From: Streptococcus ferus DSM 20646
Lineage (GTDB): Bacteria; Bacillota; Bacilli; Lactobacillales; Streptococcaceae
Reading direction: 5' to 3'
DNA: 64,000 nt
Assembly (NCBI RefSeq): GCF_000372425.1
Contig: NZ_AQVD01000004.1
Location: 622 to 64,621 of the forward strand
The position numbers were made by a program, and so were the translations under genes. Below the pieces are notes generated by a model, which had not been told where the DNA came from, made no database searches, and was given only the letters and a program-made list of their open reading frames with translations. Of the stretch, positions 26,118 to 36,419 are shown in pieces (the first letter of the stretch is position 1; each line of letters opens with the position of its first letter).

Positions 26118-27314
26118 ATGGCAAAATTGACTGTTAAAGATGTTGATTTGAAAGGCAAGAAAGTTTTGGTTCGTGTGGACTTTAACGTGCCTTTGAAAGA
26201 TGGCGTTATCACAAACGACAACCGTATCACCGCAGCTCTTCCAACTATTAAGTACATCATCGAGCAAGGTGGCCGTGCTATTCTCTTCTCTCACCTAGGC
26301 CGTGTTAAAGAAGAAGCAGACAAAGCAGGCAAATCTCTGGCACCAGTAGCGGCTGACTTGGCGGCTAAATTGGGTCAAGAAGTTGCTTTCCCAGGCGTTA
26401 CTCGTGGAGCTGAATTGGAAGCTGCTATTGATGCGCTGGAAGATGGTCAAGTTCTTCTTGTTGAAAACACTCGTTTCGAAGATGTGGATGGTAAGAAAGA
26501 ATCTAAAAATGATCCAGAACTTGGTCAATACTGGGCTTCACTTGGTGATGGTATCTTCGTAAACGATGCCTTTGGTACAGCTCACCGTGCCCACGCGTCA
26601 AACGTAGGTATTTCTGCAAACGTGGAAAAAGCAGTAGCTGGTTTCCTTTTGGAAAATGAAATTGCCTACATCCAAGAAGCTGTTGACAACCCAGTTCGTC
26701 CATTCATCGCCATCCTTGGTGGTTCAAAAGTTTCCGATAAAATCGGTGTCATCGAAAACCTTCTTGAAAAAGCTGACAAAGTTCTTATCGGTGGTGGGAT
26801 GACTTATACCTTCTACAAGGCACAAGGTATCGAAATCGGTAACTCACTGGTGGAAGAAGACAAGCTTGACATCGCTAAAGAATTGCTTGAAAAATCAAAT
26901 GGCAAACTGATCTTGCCAGTTGATTCAAAAGAAGCCAATGCCTTTGCAGGCTATGATGTAGTCCGTGATACAGAAGGCGAAGCTGTTTCTGAAGGCTTCC
27001 TTGGTCTGGACATCGGTCCAAAATCTATCGCTAAATTTGACGAAGAATTAACTGGTGCTAAAACAGTGGTTTGGAATGGTCCTATGGGTGTCTTTGAAAA
27101 CCCAGACTTCCAAGCGGGTACTATCGGTGTGATGGACGCTATCGTGAAACAACCAGGCGTGAAATCTATCATCGGTGGTGGTGACTCAGCCGCAGCAGCC
27201 ATCAACCTCGGCCGTGCAGACAAATTCTCATGGATCTCAACAGGCGGCGGTGCGTCAATGGAACTCCTTGAAGGTAAGGTCTTGCCAGGTCTTGCAGCAT
27301 TGACTGAAAAATAG
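26118..27314 (+). CDS. pgk: Phosphoglycerate kinase
   Basis: Makes ATP from 1,3-bisphosphoglycerate in glycolysis. The protein has 398 residues in two Rossmann-like lobes. [11 protein letters not shown] near residue 20, the hinge region and the nucleotide loop GGGDSAAA near residue 354 are intact. It starts at ATG 26118 behind AAGGAG; an extended -10 (TGG, TATAAT at 26077-26082) lies upstream. Its last 12 codons recur, diverged, at 27511-27556, which marks past recombination at this end. Confidence 0.98.
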   Translation: MAKLTVKDVDLKGKKVLVRVDFNVPLKDGVITNDNRITAALPTIKYIIEQGGRAILFSHLGRVKEEADKAGKSLAPVAADLAAKLGQEVAFPGVTRGAELEAAIDALEDGQVLLVENTRFEDVDGKKESKNDPELGQYWASLGDGIFVNDAFGTAHRAHASNVGISANVEKAVAGFLLENEIAYIQEAVDNPVRPFIAILGGSKVSDKIGVIENLLEKADKVLIGGGMTYTFYKAQGIEIGNSLVEEDKLDIAKELLEKSNGKLILPVDSKEANAFAGYDVVRDTEGEAVSEGFLGLDIGPKSIAKFDEELTGAKTVVWNGPMGVFENPDFQAGTIGVMDAIVKQPGVKSIIGGGDSAAAAINLGRADKFSWISTGGGASMELLEGKVLPGLAALTEK

Positions 27315-27350
27315 GCGGTAAGTCAGGAATCTACGATTCCGTAGACGCAC

Positions 27351-27402
27351 CCCCGCAAGGCTGAATAGGTTGGTCACAAGCGTAGCGAAGTGAACTGCCA
27401 TT
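27351..27402 (+). repeat. Degenerate repeat, copy A
   Basis: About 50 bases resemble 27662-27712 at roughly 70 percent, sharing CAAGGCT, ACAA and AGC-AAG-GAACTGC blocks. Both copies are non-coding and lie in the gap between pgk and the FUSC-like gene. Confidence 0.45.
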
Positions 27403-27432
27403 CAGCTACTGCGCATGAAAGATATACAACGA

Positions 27433-27459
27433 AAAGAGTTGGGCAACCAGCTCTTTTTC
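27433..27459 (+). terminator. Terminator 1 after pgk
   Basis: AGAGTTGG/CCAGCTCT stem with GCAA loop and TTTTT. Lies before the duplicated pgk tail. Confidence 0.85.
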
Positions 27460-27510
27460 TAGTGCATCGCGTAGAGTTTCTACGAAGCTAGGCGAGTTAG
27501 AAAGTCTAGC

Positions 27511-27556
27511 AAGGTATAAAGTATTACCAGGCTTGGCTGCTTTGACTGAAAAATAG
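27511..27556 (+). pseudogene. Duplicated, diverged 3' end of pgk
   Basis: TTACCAGG onward encodes [10 protein letters not shown] and a stop, identical in protein to the end of pgk, but with synonymous changes (TTA, GGC, TTG, GCT instead of TTG, GGT, CTT, GCA). Similarity continues past the stop (TAGGC-GT-AGTCAG). Upstream the frame is broken by TAA at 27517. It looks like the tail of a pgk allele from a related strain or species, left behind by recombination. Confidence 0.75.
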
Positions 27557-27585
27557 GCAGTCAGTCAGCTCAAAATATCAAGGTT

Positions 27586-27614
27586 AAAAAACGACAGGTT
27601 TCCTGTCGTTTTTT
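27586..27614 (+). terminator. Terminator 2, after the pgk relic
   Basis: AAAAAACGACAGG/CCTGTCGTTTTTT perfect 13-bp stem with TTT loop. Probably the terminator that came with, or originally served, the relic copy. Confidence 0.9.
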
Positions 27615-27661
27615 GTCTGTTGTTATTGATAGTAGAGTATTCCTTAAAACAGAGTGAGTTT

Positions 27662-27712
27662 GCGACCTCACAAGGCTAAATACTCGCTGACAATCTCAGC
27701 AAAGCGAACTGC
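27662..27712 (+). repeat. Degenerate repeat, copy B
   Basis: Counterpart of 27351-27402. It lies between terminator 2 and the FUSC-like gene; the rest of 27615-27825 shows nothing else. Confidence 0.45.
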
Positions 27713-27825
27713 TTCTGCATTTTAAAGCAAAAATCAGGATTGCCAACTTTTTCTGTGCGCTGAAAGCGAATGAATACTCCACAAAGTAGCTCAGACGTGT
27801 TAGAATAGAGGGTGAGGAAGAGAGA

Positions 27826-28362
27826 ATGAAGCTGCTAAAAAAATATAAATTTGATATTAAGAAGTTTAAACTGGGAATGCGGACTGCAAAATCAGGTTTT
27901 GCTGTCTTTTTGGTTCTGCTTTTATTTGGTTTGTTTGGCTGGAAGGGTCTGCAGATTGGCGCTTTGACGGCAGTCTTTAGCCTGAGAGAAGATTTTGATA
28001 AAAGTGTGCATTTTGGAGCCTCGCGTGTGGTGGGGAATAGTATCGGTGGTTTTTATGCCCTTGTATTTTATGTTCTTAATGTTTTTTTTCATGGGCAATT
28101 TTGGGTTGTCGTTGTTTTTGTTCCGATACTAACCATGTTGACCATTATGACGAATGTGGCTATGGACAATAAGCCGGGGATTATAGGCGGTGTCTCGGCG
28201 CTTTTGATTATTTCTCTCTCGATACCTGCACACGAAACTATTTTTTATGTCTTTGCCAGAGTCTTTGAGACCTTTATGGGAGTCTTTATTGCTATCTTGG
28301 TGAATTCTGATTTTGAACGTCTGATTGGATATGTTAATAAGAAAAAGAAGGATGAGAAGTAA
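27826..28362 (+). CDS. FUSC/aromatic acid exporter family membrane protein
   Basis: A 178-residue protein with four to five hydrophobic helices. It resembles the short DUF939/ArAE-type members of the FUSC superfamily, with the conserved KTGLA-like start (MRTAKSGFAVFL), REDFDKSVHFGASRVVGNSIGG and FETFMGVFIAILVN motifs. Related proteins export aromatic acids, but the function of the short streptococcal form is not known. It lies directly upstream of glnR, as in S. mutans, and ends 15 bases before the GlnR operator. Confidence 0.85.
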   Translation: MKLLKKYKFDIKKFKLGMRTAKSGFAVFLVLLLFGLFGWKGLQIGALTAVFSLREDFDKSVHFGASRVVGNSIGGFYALVFYVLNVFFHGQFWVVVVFVPILTMLTIMTNVAMDNKPGIIGGVSALLIISLSIPAHETIFYVFARVFETFMGVFIAILVNSDFERLIGYVNKKKKDEK

Positions 28363-28376
28363 TTTTCATTCTTTTA

Positions 28377-28429
28377 TGTTAGAAAATATAACATTTGCAC
28401 TTGACAGGTCAGAATTTTCAGAATATAAT
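28377..28429 (+). promoter_or_regulatory. glnRA promoter and GlnR operator
   Basis: TGTTA-N7-TAACA (28377-28393) is a perfect GlnR box. It is followed by TTGACA (28401-28406), a 17-base spacer and TATAAT (28424-28429), a consensus sigma-A promoter. The box lies just upstream of the -35, as expected for GlnR repression of its own operon under nitrogen plenty. Confidence 0.92.
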
Positions 28430-28450
28430 AAGGGGGTGAAAGGAGCTTAT

Positions 28451-28810
28451 ATGGGAGAAAAAGAGTTGAGACGCTCAATGTCTGTCTTTCCGATTGGGAC
28501 GGTTATGAAATTAACGGACTTATCCGCCCGACAAATTCGGTATTACGAAGAGCAGGGTCTATTAACCCCTAATCGTAGCGAAGGCAATCGGCGCTTGTAT
28601 TCACTTAATGATATGGATCGCCTGCTTGAAATTCGAGATTTTCTAGAAGAGGGTCTTAATATTGTTGCTATCAAAAAAGAATATGCCAAACGAAAAGATC
28701 AGCAGCGTCTAGCCCAAAAGACCCTTACTGATGAAGATGTTCGTCGTATTTTACAAGACGAACTTAGAGCTCAAGGCGGCTTTCAGCAGCCATCGCATCG
28801 CTTACGTTAA
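28451..28810 (+). CDS. glnR: Nitrogen regulator GlnR
   Basis: A MerR-family repressor of glutamine synthesis and uptake genes, 119 residues. The winged helix lies at residues about 15-60 with LTDLSARQIRYYEEQGLL and the RLYSLNDMDRL wing. The C-terminal tail ends PSHRLR, the region that senses feedback-inhibited glutamine synthetase in Bacilli. The start is ATG 28451 behind AAGGAG; longer upstream frames run through the promoter. glnA follows after 55 bases. Confidence 0.96.
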   Translation: MGEKELRRSMSVFPIGTVMKLTDLSARQIRYYEEQGLLTPNRSEGNRRLYSLNDMDRLLEIRDFLEEGLNIVAIKKEYAKRKDQQRLAQKTLTDEDVRRILQDELRAQGGFQQPSHRLR

Positions 28811-28865
28811 TGTCACATTCTGATGTGTCTAAATATATTTTTTTAATCAAAAAAGGAGATTACTT

Positions 28866-30212
28866 ATGTCAATTACTGCAAATGATATCAGACGCGATAT
28901 CAAGGAAAAAAACGTTACTTTTCTTCGACTGATGTTCACTGACATTTTGGGGATTATGAAAAATGTTGAAATTCCTGCCACAGACGAGCAAATTGAAAAA
29001 ATTCTTTCTAATAAAGCGATGTTCGATGGTTCGTCAATTGAAGGTTTTGTCCGCATCAATGAGTCTGATATGTATTTGTATCCTGATCTTGATACATGGA
29101 CTGTTTTTCCTTGGGGAGATGAAAATGGCCGTGTTGCAGGCTTGATCTGTGATATTTACACACCAGAAGGTGAACCATTTGCAGGAGATCCACGCGGAAA
29201 CTTAAAACGTGCGCTGAAACATATGCAAGAACTTGGTTTTAGCTCTTTCAACCTTGGTCCTGAACCTGAATTTTTCCTATTTAAACTGGATGAAAAAGGG
29301 GAACCGACGCTGGATGTTAATGATAAGGGTGGGTATTTTGACCTAGCGCCAACCGACCTTGCAGACAATACTCGCCGTGAAATTGTTAATGTGCTGACAG
29401 ACATGGGCTTTGAAGTTGAAGCTAGTCACCACGAGGTAGCTGTGGGGCAGCACGAGATTGACTTTAAGTATGAGGAAGTTTTAAAAGCTTGTGACAAGAT
29501 TCAGCTCTTCAAACTGGTTGTTAAGACCATTGCGCGTAAACACGGTCTTTATGCAACCTTTATGGCTAAGCCAAAATTTGGAATCAACGGTTCAGGAATG
29601 CACTGTAACATGTCTCTCTTCACTCCAGATGGAAAAAATGCTTTCTTTGACCCAGAAGATCCAAAGGGCATGCAGTTATCCGAAAATGCTTACTATTTCC
29701 TCGGCGGCTTGATGAAGCATGCTTATAACTTCACAGCCGTGATGAATCCAACGGTTAACTCATACAAACGCTTGGTTCCTGGTTATGAAGCACCTGTCTA
29801 TATTGCTTGGGCTGGCCGTAACCGTTCCCCATTGATTCGTGTGCCTGCTTCTCGTGGCATGAGTACCCGTCTTGAACTGCGTTCGGTTGATCCGACTGCC
29901 AACCCTTATTTGGCACTGGCCGTCCTTCTTGAATCTGGACTTGATGGAATTGAAAATAAAATTGAGGCACCGGCACCGGTTGAGTCTAACATCTATGTGA
30001 TGACTGAGGCGGAACGTAAGGCGGCTGGTATCGCTGATCTGCCTTCAACGCTGCGCAATGCTGTTAAAGCCCTTCAGGAAGACGATGTTGTGAAAGCGGC
30101 TCTGGGAAGTCATATCACCACAAACTTTGTGGAGGCTAAAAAAATCGAATGGGCTAGTTATGCGACCTTTGTGTCACAATGGGAAGTGGAAAACTACCTG
30201 GATCTTTATTAA
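28866..30212 (+). CDS. glnA: Glutamine synthetase, type I
   Basis: Makes glutamine from glutamate, ammonia and ATP. The protein has 448 residues, the short GSI-alpha form without an adenylylation insert. [10 protein letters not shown], the GQHEIDF metal site, NGSGMHCN and the ATP loop with R-P-G-Y-E ([10 protein letters not shown]) are present. It starts at ATG 28866 behind AAGGAGA and is cotranscribed with glnR. The neighbouring gltBD genes complete the GS-GOGAT cycle. Confidence 0.98.
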   Translation: MSITANDIRRDIKEKNVTFLRLMFTDILGIMKNVEIPATDEQIEKILSNKAMFDGSSIEGFVRINESDMYLYPDLDTWTVFPWGDENGRVAGLICDIYTPEGEPFAGDPRGNLKRALKHMQELGFSSFNLGPEPEFFLFKLDEKGEPTLDVNDKGGYFDLAPTDLADNTRREIVNVLTDMGFEVEASHHEVAVGQHEIDFKYEEVLKACDKIQLFKLVVKTIARKHGLYATFMAKPKFGINGSGMHCNMSLFTPDGKNAFFDPEDPKGMQLSENAYYFLGGLMKHAYNFTAVMNPTVNSYKRLVPGYEAPVYIAWAGRNRSPLIRVPASRGMSTRLELRSVDPTANPYLALAVLLESGLDGIENKIEAPAPVESNIYVMTEAERKAAGIADLPSTLRNAVKALQEDDVVKAALGSHITTNFVEAKKIEWASYATFVSQWEVENYLDLY

Positions 30213-30230
30213 TTGCTTTTGTTCATTGTT

Positions 30231-30257
30231 AAGCAAGGCAACCTTCGGGTTGCTTTC
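30231..30257 (+). terminator. glnRA terminator
   Basis: GCAACC/GGTTGC stem closed by a stable TTCG tetraloop and followed by a T-rich tail. Confidence 0.85.
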
Positions 30258-30386
30258 TTTGTCAAAATAATTGCTTGAATTTTCAGATTTTTTCTTAATG
30301 AAATCTGTTCTAATTAAGTTTCTTGTGGTATAATTTTTTCATCAGTTTTATCATTATGAGACACTATTGATAGTAGGAGTAAATGT

Positions 30387-33300
30387 ATGAAAGAAGCTGC
30401 TTTGAAAGCACAGCAAACAACACTCTGGGATCCTTCTTTTGAATCCGATGCCTGTGGAATGGGTTTTGTCGCTCATATTGAAGGAGAAGCCAGTCATACT
30501 CTCATTGAGTATGCCCTGACCATGTTAGAAAGAATGAACCATCGAGGCGGTACAGGGGCAGAACCTGATACAGGAGATGGAGCTGGAATGCTGGTGGCCA
30601 TGCCGGATGAATTTTTCCGACTGAAGGCTCAGGAGGCCGACATTGTCCTGCCACAGTTTGGTGACTATGCGGTTGCTCAGCTTTTCTTGCCACAAGATAA
30701 GCTGGCCAAAAGTATTTTACAGGATAGTGTTATTAGTGAGATTGAGAAGGGCGGTTTTCATGTGCTTCTTGCACGTGATGTACCTTTTCATTATGACAAC
30801 TGCGGTCCTGCGGCTCAGGATATCATGCCTAGTTTCGTCCAGCTGTTTATTGAAAAACCGACAGATACTGACAGCGGACGTGTCTTTGAAGATAAGCTCT
30901 TTCGTCTGCGACGCCATCTTGAAAAAACCTTTGCGACAGATGAGCTTTTTATTTGCTCGCTCTCAAGCAAAACCATCGTTTACAAAGGGATGCTGCATGC
31001 CTTCCAGGTACGTCTCTTCTATCCGGACTTGATTGATGAACACTTTAAGTCGCATATTGCCTTGACGCATTCGCGCTTCTCTACCAATACATTTCCATCA
31101 TGGGATCGGGCTCAACCGTTTCGCTTCTTAGCCCATAATGGTGAAATCAACACCCTCCGTGGAGCAGAAAATTGGATGCACAGCCATCAGATTGATGTTT
31201 ATAATGAGGAACATTCTGATTCTGCCAAACTAGAAAACTGCTTAGAGTACCTCTATCGTCACGGACGGGACATTCCTCAGAGTCTCTTGATGATGGTTCC
31301 CGAAGCTTGGGGCGAAGATGCTGGCTTATCAGATGAGCTGTCAGCCTTCTATGAATATTCGTCCAGCTTTGTCGCTCCTTGGGACGGACCTGCGGCCCTT
31401 GTCTTTACTGACGGTGATATGGTTGGGGCGCGCCTTGACCGTAATGGACTCCGACCAAGTCGCTATTCAAGGACTAAGGATAATTTCTTGATCTGCTCCA
31501 GTGAGTCAGGTGTTGTTGATTTAGAGCCTAGTCGAGTACTGGAAAAAGGGGTATTAGGACCTGGGAACATGATGCTCATTGATACCCGAAAAGGTCTCCT
31601 CTTGAAAAATGAAGAGGTTAAGGCTCATTATGCTAAACAGCACCCCTATCAAGACTGGGTTAAGAACAATATTGCCTTATTGGATGATTTTGCGGAAGCC
31701 GAACAAGAACCACAGACCTATGATGTCAATCAAATGTGGAAGATTTTTGGTTACACCGATGAGGTCATTCGGACGGTCTTACTGCCAATGGCTGAAAAAG
31801 GGGAAGAGCCGGTTATTTCCATGGGGTTTGACAGCCCTCTGGCTGTTTTATCCGACAAGCCACAGTCACTCTTCACTTATTTTAAACAGCAATTTGCTCA
31901 AGTAACCAATCCTCCGATTGATGCGATTCGAGAGCAGCTAGTCGTTTCGACCAATGTTTATTTGGGCGGTGATGGTGATATTCGCCGTGATGGGGCGGAT
32001 AACTGTGTCAAGGTAAGGATTGAGAGTCCAATCCTTTCTAGCCGAGATTTTGCCAAGTTGGCAGCTCTGAAGGATGAACGTTATCAGGCGACAAGCCTGT
32101 CAACCGTTTACGATTTAGGCGGCTCAGATCATAATCGCCTTCAGCATGCCCTGGAAGATCTTTTCAAGCAGGCTGAGGAAGCAGTGGATAAGGGGAGTAA
32201 GATTATTATTCTTTCGGACCGTCAGGTTCAGGAAGGCCAGTTGGCAATTCCAATCCTTTTAGCGGTATCCGGACTTAATAATTATATGGTTGTTAAAGGG
32301 AAAGCCAGTCAGTTTTCAATTGTTGTCGATACAGCTGAGGCTTTTGAGGTGCATCATTTTGCAACCTTAGTTGGCTTTGGAGCAACTGCGGTTCACCCTT
32401 ACGGAGCCTACGCAACCTTGGCTGCTTTTGATAAGACAGCTGACAGTTTTGAGAAATATCGTAAGGCTTCTGAAAAAGGCCTCGTTAAAGTAATGAGTCG
32501 AATGGGGATTTCGACTGTTCTCGGTTATAAAGGTGCCCAGTTATTTGAAGCCATCGGTCTGTCTGAACAGGTTGTTGACCGTTATTTTACGGGAACAGCG
32601 ACTCGAATCAATGGGCTATCACTTAATCAGATTGAAAAGGAATACTTAGAACGTGTCGCCTTTGCTTTTGGCCCTAAAGCCAATGATTATCTACCGTCTG
32701 GCGGTTCTTTCCAGTTTAAAACAGATGGTGAATACCACCTCTTTAATCCCAAGACCATCTATAATTTCCAACAGGCGGTTCGGCGTGGGGATTACGGTCT
32801 CTTTAAACAATACTCAACAGAACTAGACAAGGAAGCCTTAGAGCAGCCAACGACTCTGCGTGCCATGTGGGAGTTTCAGTCTAGTCGTCCCGCAGTAGAT
32901 CTTTCCGAGGTCGAACCAGCTCAGGAAATTGTCAAGCGCTTCAAGGTGGGGGCCATGAGTTTTGGGTCCTTATCCAAGGAGGCGCATGAAACAATTGCTG
33001 AAGCCATGAATCGGATAGGTGCTAAGTCAAACTCTGGTGAAGGTGGTGAAAATCGAAAACGTTTCAAACCTCAGGCAGATGGACGTAACCTTAACTCGAA
33101 AATCAAACAGGTCGCTTCTGGTCGTTTTGGTGTTAATGCAGAATACCTGATGTCGGCTGAAGAACTACAGATTAAATTGGCACAGGGAGCAAAACCTGGT
33201 GAAGGCGGTCAGCTGCCTGGGCAAAAGGTCTTTCCTTGGGTAGCTGAGATTCGTGGGGCTACACCAGGTGTTCGTCTCATCTCGCCTCCGCCGCATCATG

Positions 33301-34904
33301 ATATTTATTCTATTGAAGATTTGGCCCAACTCATCTACGATCTGAAAGCAATCAACCCTTATGCCCAAATCAATGTCAAGTTGGTGTCAAGTACAGGTGT
33401 AGGGACCATTGCTACCGGCTGTGTCAAGGCGGGTGCAGATAAGGTCGTTATTTCAGGGTATGATGGCGGCACAGGAGCTTCTCCGCGAAATTCTGTCCGC
33501 GATGCAGGCCTGCCTTGGGAAATGGGCTTGGCTGAAGCCCATCAAACCCTTTCTCTCAATCGTCTTCGCCAGCGAATGACCTTGGAGACGGACGGTAAAT
33601 TGATGACAGGGCGTGATTTGGCTATTGCTACTTTGCTTGGTGCAGAAGAATACTCTTTTGCCAGTCTTGCTTTAGTCTCTGTGGGCTGTGTCATGATGCG
33701 GGTGTGCTCGCTCAATACCTGCCCAGTTGGGGTGGCAACCCAAAATCCTGATTTGCGCAAGCACTTTGCTGGTAAACCAGAACATGTTATCAATATGATG
33801 CTGTTTATGGCAGAAGAACTTCGTGAATACATGGCAGAATTAGGCTTCCGCTCAGTTGATGAGATGGTTGGACATGCGGAGGTGCTGAAGGCTAAGTTTG
33901 TTCCCAAAGGGAAGGCCAAATCATTGGACTTTTCCCGTGTTATTGGGAACAGCTTCCCAATTGCTGCCAAAACAGAAGATCCTTTCGCTGATGCTCGCCA
34001 GTGGAAAGAACTGGACGGATTTGCTACAGCCGCTATTGAGAGTGGTGTGGGTGTGACGGTTAGAAATACCATCAACAATGTTCAGCGTTCTGTCGGAAGC
34101 CGAATGGCGGGCTGGATTGCTGAAAGATATGGGAATCAGACCGTAGAAGCCGGACTCATCAAATATGAATATAAGGGGATTGCAGGCCAGAGTTTTGCAA
34201 GTTTCATCCCGCAAGGAATGGAATTAACCCTCATCGGAGAGGCCAATGACTACATTGCCAAGTCCATGTCAGGAGGGCGTCTGATTGTGAAGCCGCCACA
34301 TGATGCAGCTTATGATGTCGAGAATTCGCCGATTGTCGGTAATGTTTCTCTTTTTGGTGCTGTCAATGGGGAGGCCTACTTTGCTGGGCGTGCAGGTGAG
34401 CGCTTCTGTGTCCGTAACTCAGGTGCGAAGGTTGTCGTTGAAGGGGTCGGTGCCCACGGCTGTGAATACATGACAGGCGGTGTTGCGGTTATCCTAGGAA
34501 CAACCGGCCGCAATTTCGCAGCTGGAATGAGTGGCGGCGTGGCTTATGTCTATGATGCTGATGGTCACTTTAAGGATAAGGTCAATAGAGAAATGGTTGA
34601 TCTATACGCAGTTGGAGAGACAAGAGGCGATGAGATTCTTAAAGAAATGATAGAGCAGCATTTAGCTTACACCGGCAGTCAAAAGGCGGCGCGTCTTCTT
34701 GATGACTGGGATAATCAGGTCAGAAAATTCGTCAAAGTTTATCCGACAGAATTCCATGAAATCAATGATCTTGAATTTGCGCTAGCCAAGCGCGGTCTCA
34801 GCGGAGATGAACTGGAATTGACAACATTTGAAATTGCAACAGGCGGTCAGGAAACTGCTCAGGAAAGAGCAGACCTGCTGGCTACAGTAACAGGAGGGAA
34901 TTGA
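30387..34904 (+). CDS. gltB: Glutamate synthase, large subunit
   Basis: Makes two glutamates from glutamine and 2-oxoglutarate using electrons from the small subunit. The protein has 1505 residues. The N-terminal amidotransferase domain begins after a short propeptide at the catalytic Cys in DACGMGF (residue 22). The central and FMN-binding domains follow, with the 3Fe-4S motif C-x5-C-x4-C in CVMMRVCSLNTCPVG, and the C-terminal beta-helix rich in Gly. An extended -10 (TGG, TATAAT at 30329-30334) drives it. It is followed two bases later by gltD. Called gltA in S. mutans. Confidence 0.97.
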   Translation: MKEAALKAQQTTLWDPSFESDACGMGFVAHIEGEASHTLIEYALTMLERMNHRGGTGAEPDTGDGAGMLVAMPDEFFRLKAQEADIVLPQFGDYAVAQLFLPQDKLAKSILQDSVISEIEKGGFHVLLARDVPFHYDNCGPAAQDIMPSFVQLFIEKPTDTDSGRVFEDKLFRLRRHLEKTFATDELFICSLSSKTIVYKGMLHAFQVRLFYPDLIDEHFKSHIALTHSRFSTNTFPSWDRAQPFRFLAHNGEINTLRGAENWMHSHQIDVYNEEHSDSAKLENCLEYLYRHGRDIPQSLLMMVPEAWGEDAGLSDELSAFYEYSSSFVAPWDGPAALVFTDGDMVGARLDRNGLRPSRYSRTKDNFLICSSESGVVDLEPSRVLEKGVLGPGNMMLIDTRKGLLLKNEEVKAHYAKQHPYQDWVKNNIALLDDFAEAEQEPQTYDVNQMWKIFGYTDEVIRTVLLPMAEKGEEPVISMGFDSPLAVLSDKPQSLFTYFKQQFAQVTNPPIDAIREQLVVSTNVYLGGDGDIRRDGADNCVKVRIESPILSSRDFAKLAALKDERYQATSLSTVYDLGGSDHNRLQHALEDLFKQAEEAVDKGSKIIILSDRQVQEGQLAIPILLAVSGLNNYMVVKGKASQFSIVVDTAEAFEVHHFATLVGFGATAVHPYGAYATLAAFDKTADSFEKYRKASEKGLVKVMSRMGISTVLGYKGAQLFEAIGLSEQVVDRYFTGTATRINGLSLNQIEKEYLERVAFAFGPKANDYLPSGGSFQFKTDGEYHLFNPKTIYNFQQAVRRGDYGLFKQYSTELDKEALEQPTTLRAMWEFQSSRPAVDLSEVEPAQEIVKRFKVGAMSFGSLSKEAHETIAEAMNRIGAKSNSGEGGENRKRFKPQADGRNLNSKIKQVASGRFGVNAEYLMSAEELQIKLAQGAKPGEGGQLPGQKVFPWVAEIRGATPGVRLISPPPHHDIYSIEDLAQLIYDLKAINPYAQINVKLVSSTGVGTIATGCVKAGADKVVISGYDGGTGASPRNSVRDAGLPWEMGLAEAHQTLSLNRLRQRMTLETDGKLMTGRDLAIATLLGAEEYSFASLALVSVGCVMMRVCSLNTCPVGVATQNPDLRKHFAGKPEHVINMMLFMAEELREYMAELGFRSVDEMVGHAEVLKAKFVPKGKAKSLDFSRVIGNSFPIAAKTEDPFADARQWKELDGFATAAIESGVGVTVRNTINNVQRSVGSRMAGWIAERYGNQTVEAGLIKYEYKGIAGQSFASFIPQGMELTLIGEANDYIAKSMSGGRLIVKPPHDAAYDVENSPIVGNVSLFGAVNGEAYFAGRAGERFCVRNSGAKVVVEGVGAHGCEYMTGGVAVILGTTGRNFAAGMSGGVAYVYDADGHFKDKVNREMVDLYAVGETRGDEILKEMIEQHLAYTGSQKAARLLDDWDNQVRKFVKVYPTEFHEINDLEFALAKRGLSGDELELTTFEIATGGQETAQERADLLATVTGGN

Positions 34905-34905
34905 T

Positions 34906-36345
34906 ATGGCAGACCCATTTGGATTTTTAAAATACAAGCGCAAGGACAATCCATATCGTCCCGTTAGCGAGCGTATTCTTGATTTTGAAGAATTACAGAC
35001 ACCCTTATCTAGGGAAGAACGGCAGGAACAGGCCGCTAGGTGCATGAACTGCGGCATTCCTTTCTGTCATGAAGGCAGTTTTTACGGTGGCGGCCGTGCG
35101 GTTTCTGGCTGTCCCAATGATAATTTAATTCCTGAGTGGAATGATTTGGTTTATAAGGGTGATTTTCGCCGAGCCTTTGAGCGTTTAAGCCGAACCAACC
35201 CCCTGCCTGAGATGACGGGTCGTGTCTGTCCGGCACCTTGTGAGAAGGGCTGTACCGAAAGCTTGAATGGAGCTGGGGTTACGATTCATGATAATGAACG
35301 TTTTATTATTGATAATGCCTTTGAAGAAGGCTGGGTTGCTGATTCTGGCTTACCATCTGAGCGTACAGGTTTTAAGGTTGCGGTTGTGGGGTCTGGTCCG
35401 GCAGGTTTATCTGCAGCTTGGCGTCTTAATCAGCTGGGGCATACGGTTACTGTTTTTGAACGTTCAGATCGCTTTGGTGGCCTCTTAATGTATGGAATAC
35501 CAAATATGAAGCTGGATAAAGATATTGTTCAGCGCCGGATTGATACCATGGCTGAAATTGGGATTAATTTTATTGCGAATACGGAAATTGGCCGCGATAT
35601 TAGTGCAGAGGAACTCTTGCAGGATTTTGACCGCGTTATTTTAGCTACGGGAGCCAGCGTACCGCGTGACCTGGATGTTCCCGGCCGTCATTTAACGGGC
35701 GTGCGTTTTGCAGTGGATTTCTTAACAGAAACGACTCAGAATCTCTTGGCCAGCCCAGATCGTCAGCTGGGAGCTACCTTAAAGGGCAAACATGTCCTAG
35801 TTATCGGTGGGGGTGATACTGGGAATGACTGTATCGGAACGGCTGTCCGTTTGGGTGCTGCAAGCATCAAACAGCTTGAAATTACGCCACAGCTTCCTGA
35901 GAGTCGTCTGGACACCAACCCCTGGCCGGAATACCCTATGATTAATCGTACCGGTTATGGCCAGGAAGAAGCTGATTTTGTCCAAAACAGCAGCCTGACA
36001 GAATACAGTACCTCAACGGTAGAGTTTATCGGAGCGGATCGTGGCCAGGTGATTGCTGCAAAAACGGTCAAGGTGGGAAGGGACTTCAAGCCGATTGAGG
36101 GCTCAGAAGAAGTGCTTAAGGCAGACCTTGTTCTCCTTGCAATGGGCTTTACCGGCGCAGAAACGTCACTTTTCGATCAATTTGGTGTGAAGAGCATCTA
36201 TGATGATTATTCAACCAATAACGAGAAAGTTTTTGTTGCAGGAGATGCTCGCAGAGGTCCTAGTCTTGTAATCTGGGGCATTCGTGAAGGGCGTATGACA
36301 GCAGAAACGATTGATCAGCAGCTTCGCGTTTTGGTCTCACAATAA
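34906..36345 (+). CDS. gltD: Glutamate synthase, small subunit
   Basis: NADPH-dependent partner that feeds electrons to the large subunit. The protein has 479 residues. N-terminal Fe-S cysteines lie in CMNCGIPFC, SGCPNDN and CPAPCEKGC. The FAD-binding GSGPAGLSAAWRL is near residue 162 and the NADPH-binding GGGDTGNDCIG near residue 302. It starts at ATG 34906 behind AGGAGG and is coupled to gltB. Together with glnA it allows growth on ammonia. Confidence 0.97.
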   Translation: MADPFGFLKYKRKDNPYRPVSERILDFEELQTPLSREERQEQAARCMNCGIPFCHEGSFYGGGRAVSGCPNDNLIPEWNDLVYKGDFRRAFERLSRTNPLPEMTGRVCPAPCEKGCTESLNGAGVTIHDNERFIIDNAFEEGWVADSGLPSERTGFKVAVVGSGPAGLSAAWRLNQLGHTVTVFERSDRFGGLLMYGIPNMKLDKDIVQRRIDTMAEIGINFIANTEIGRDISAEELLQDFDRVILATGASVPRDLDVPGRHLTGVRFAVDFLTETTQNLLASPDRQLGATLKGKHVLVIGGGDTGNDCIGTAVRLGAASIKQLEITPQLPESRLDTNPWPEYPMINRTGYGQEEADFVQNSSLTEYSTSTVEFIGADRGQVIAAKTVKVGRDFKPIEGSEEVLKADLVLLAMGFTGAETSLFDQFGVKSIYDDYSTNNEKVFVAGDARRGPSLVIWGIREGRMTAETIDQQLRVLVSQ

Positions 36346-36346
36346 T

Positions 36347-36380
36347 CATTAAAAAGCTGGGTAACCAGCTTTTTAATGAT
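36347..36380 (+). terminator. gltBD terminator
   Basis: Perfect 14-bp stem CATTAAAAAGCTGG/CCAGCTTTTTAATG with GTAA loop. Confidence 0.9.
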
Positions 36381-36419
36381 GGGATTGAGGGTCATTGAGT
36401 CATTTTTAGAAGGGGCGTT

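Noticed and set aside
33542..34078. A 178-residue open frame opposite gltB
   Set aside because: It is antisense to the FMN domain of glutamate synthase, with no RBS and low-complexity Ser-rich sequence.
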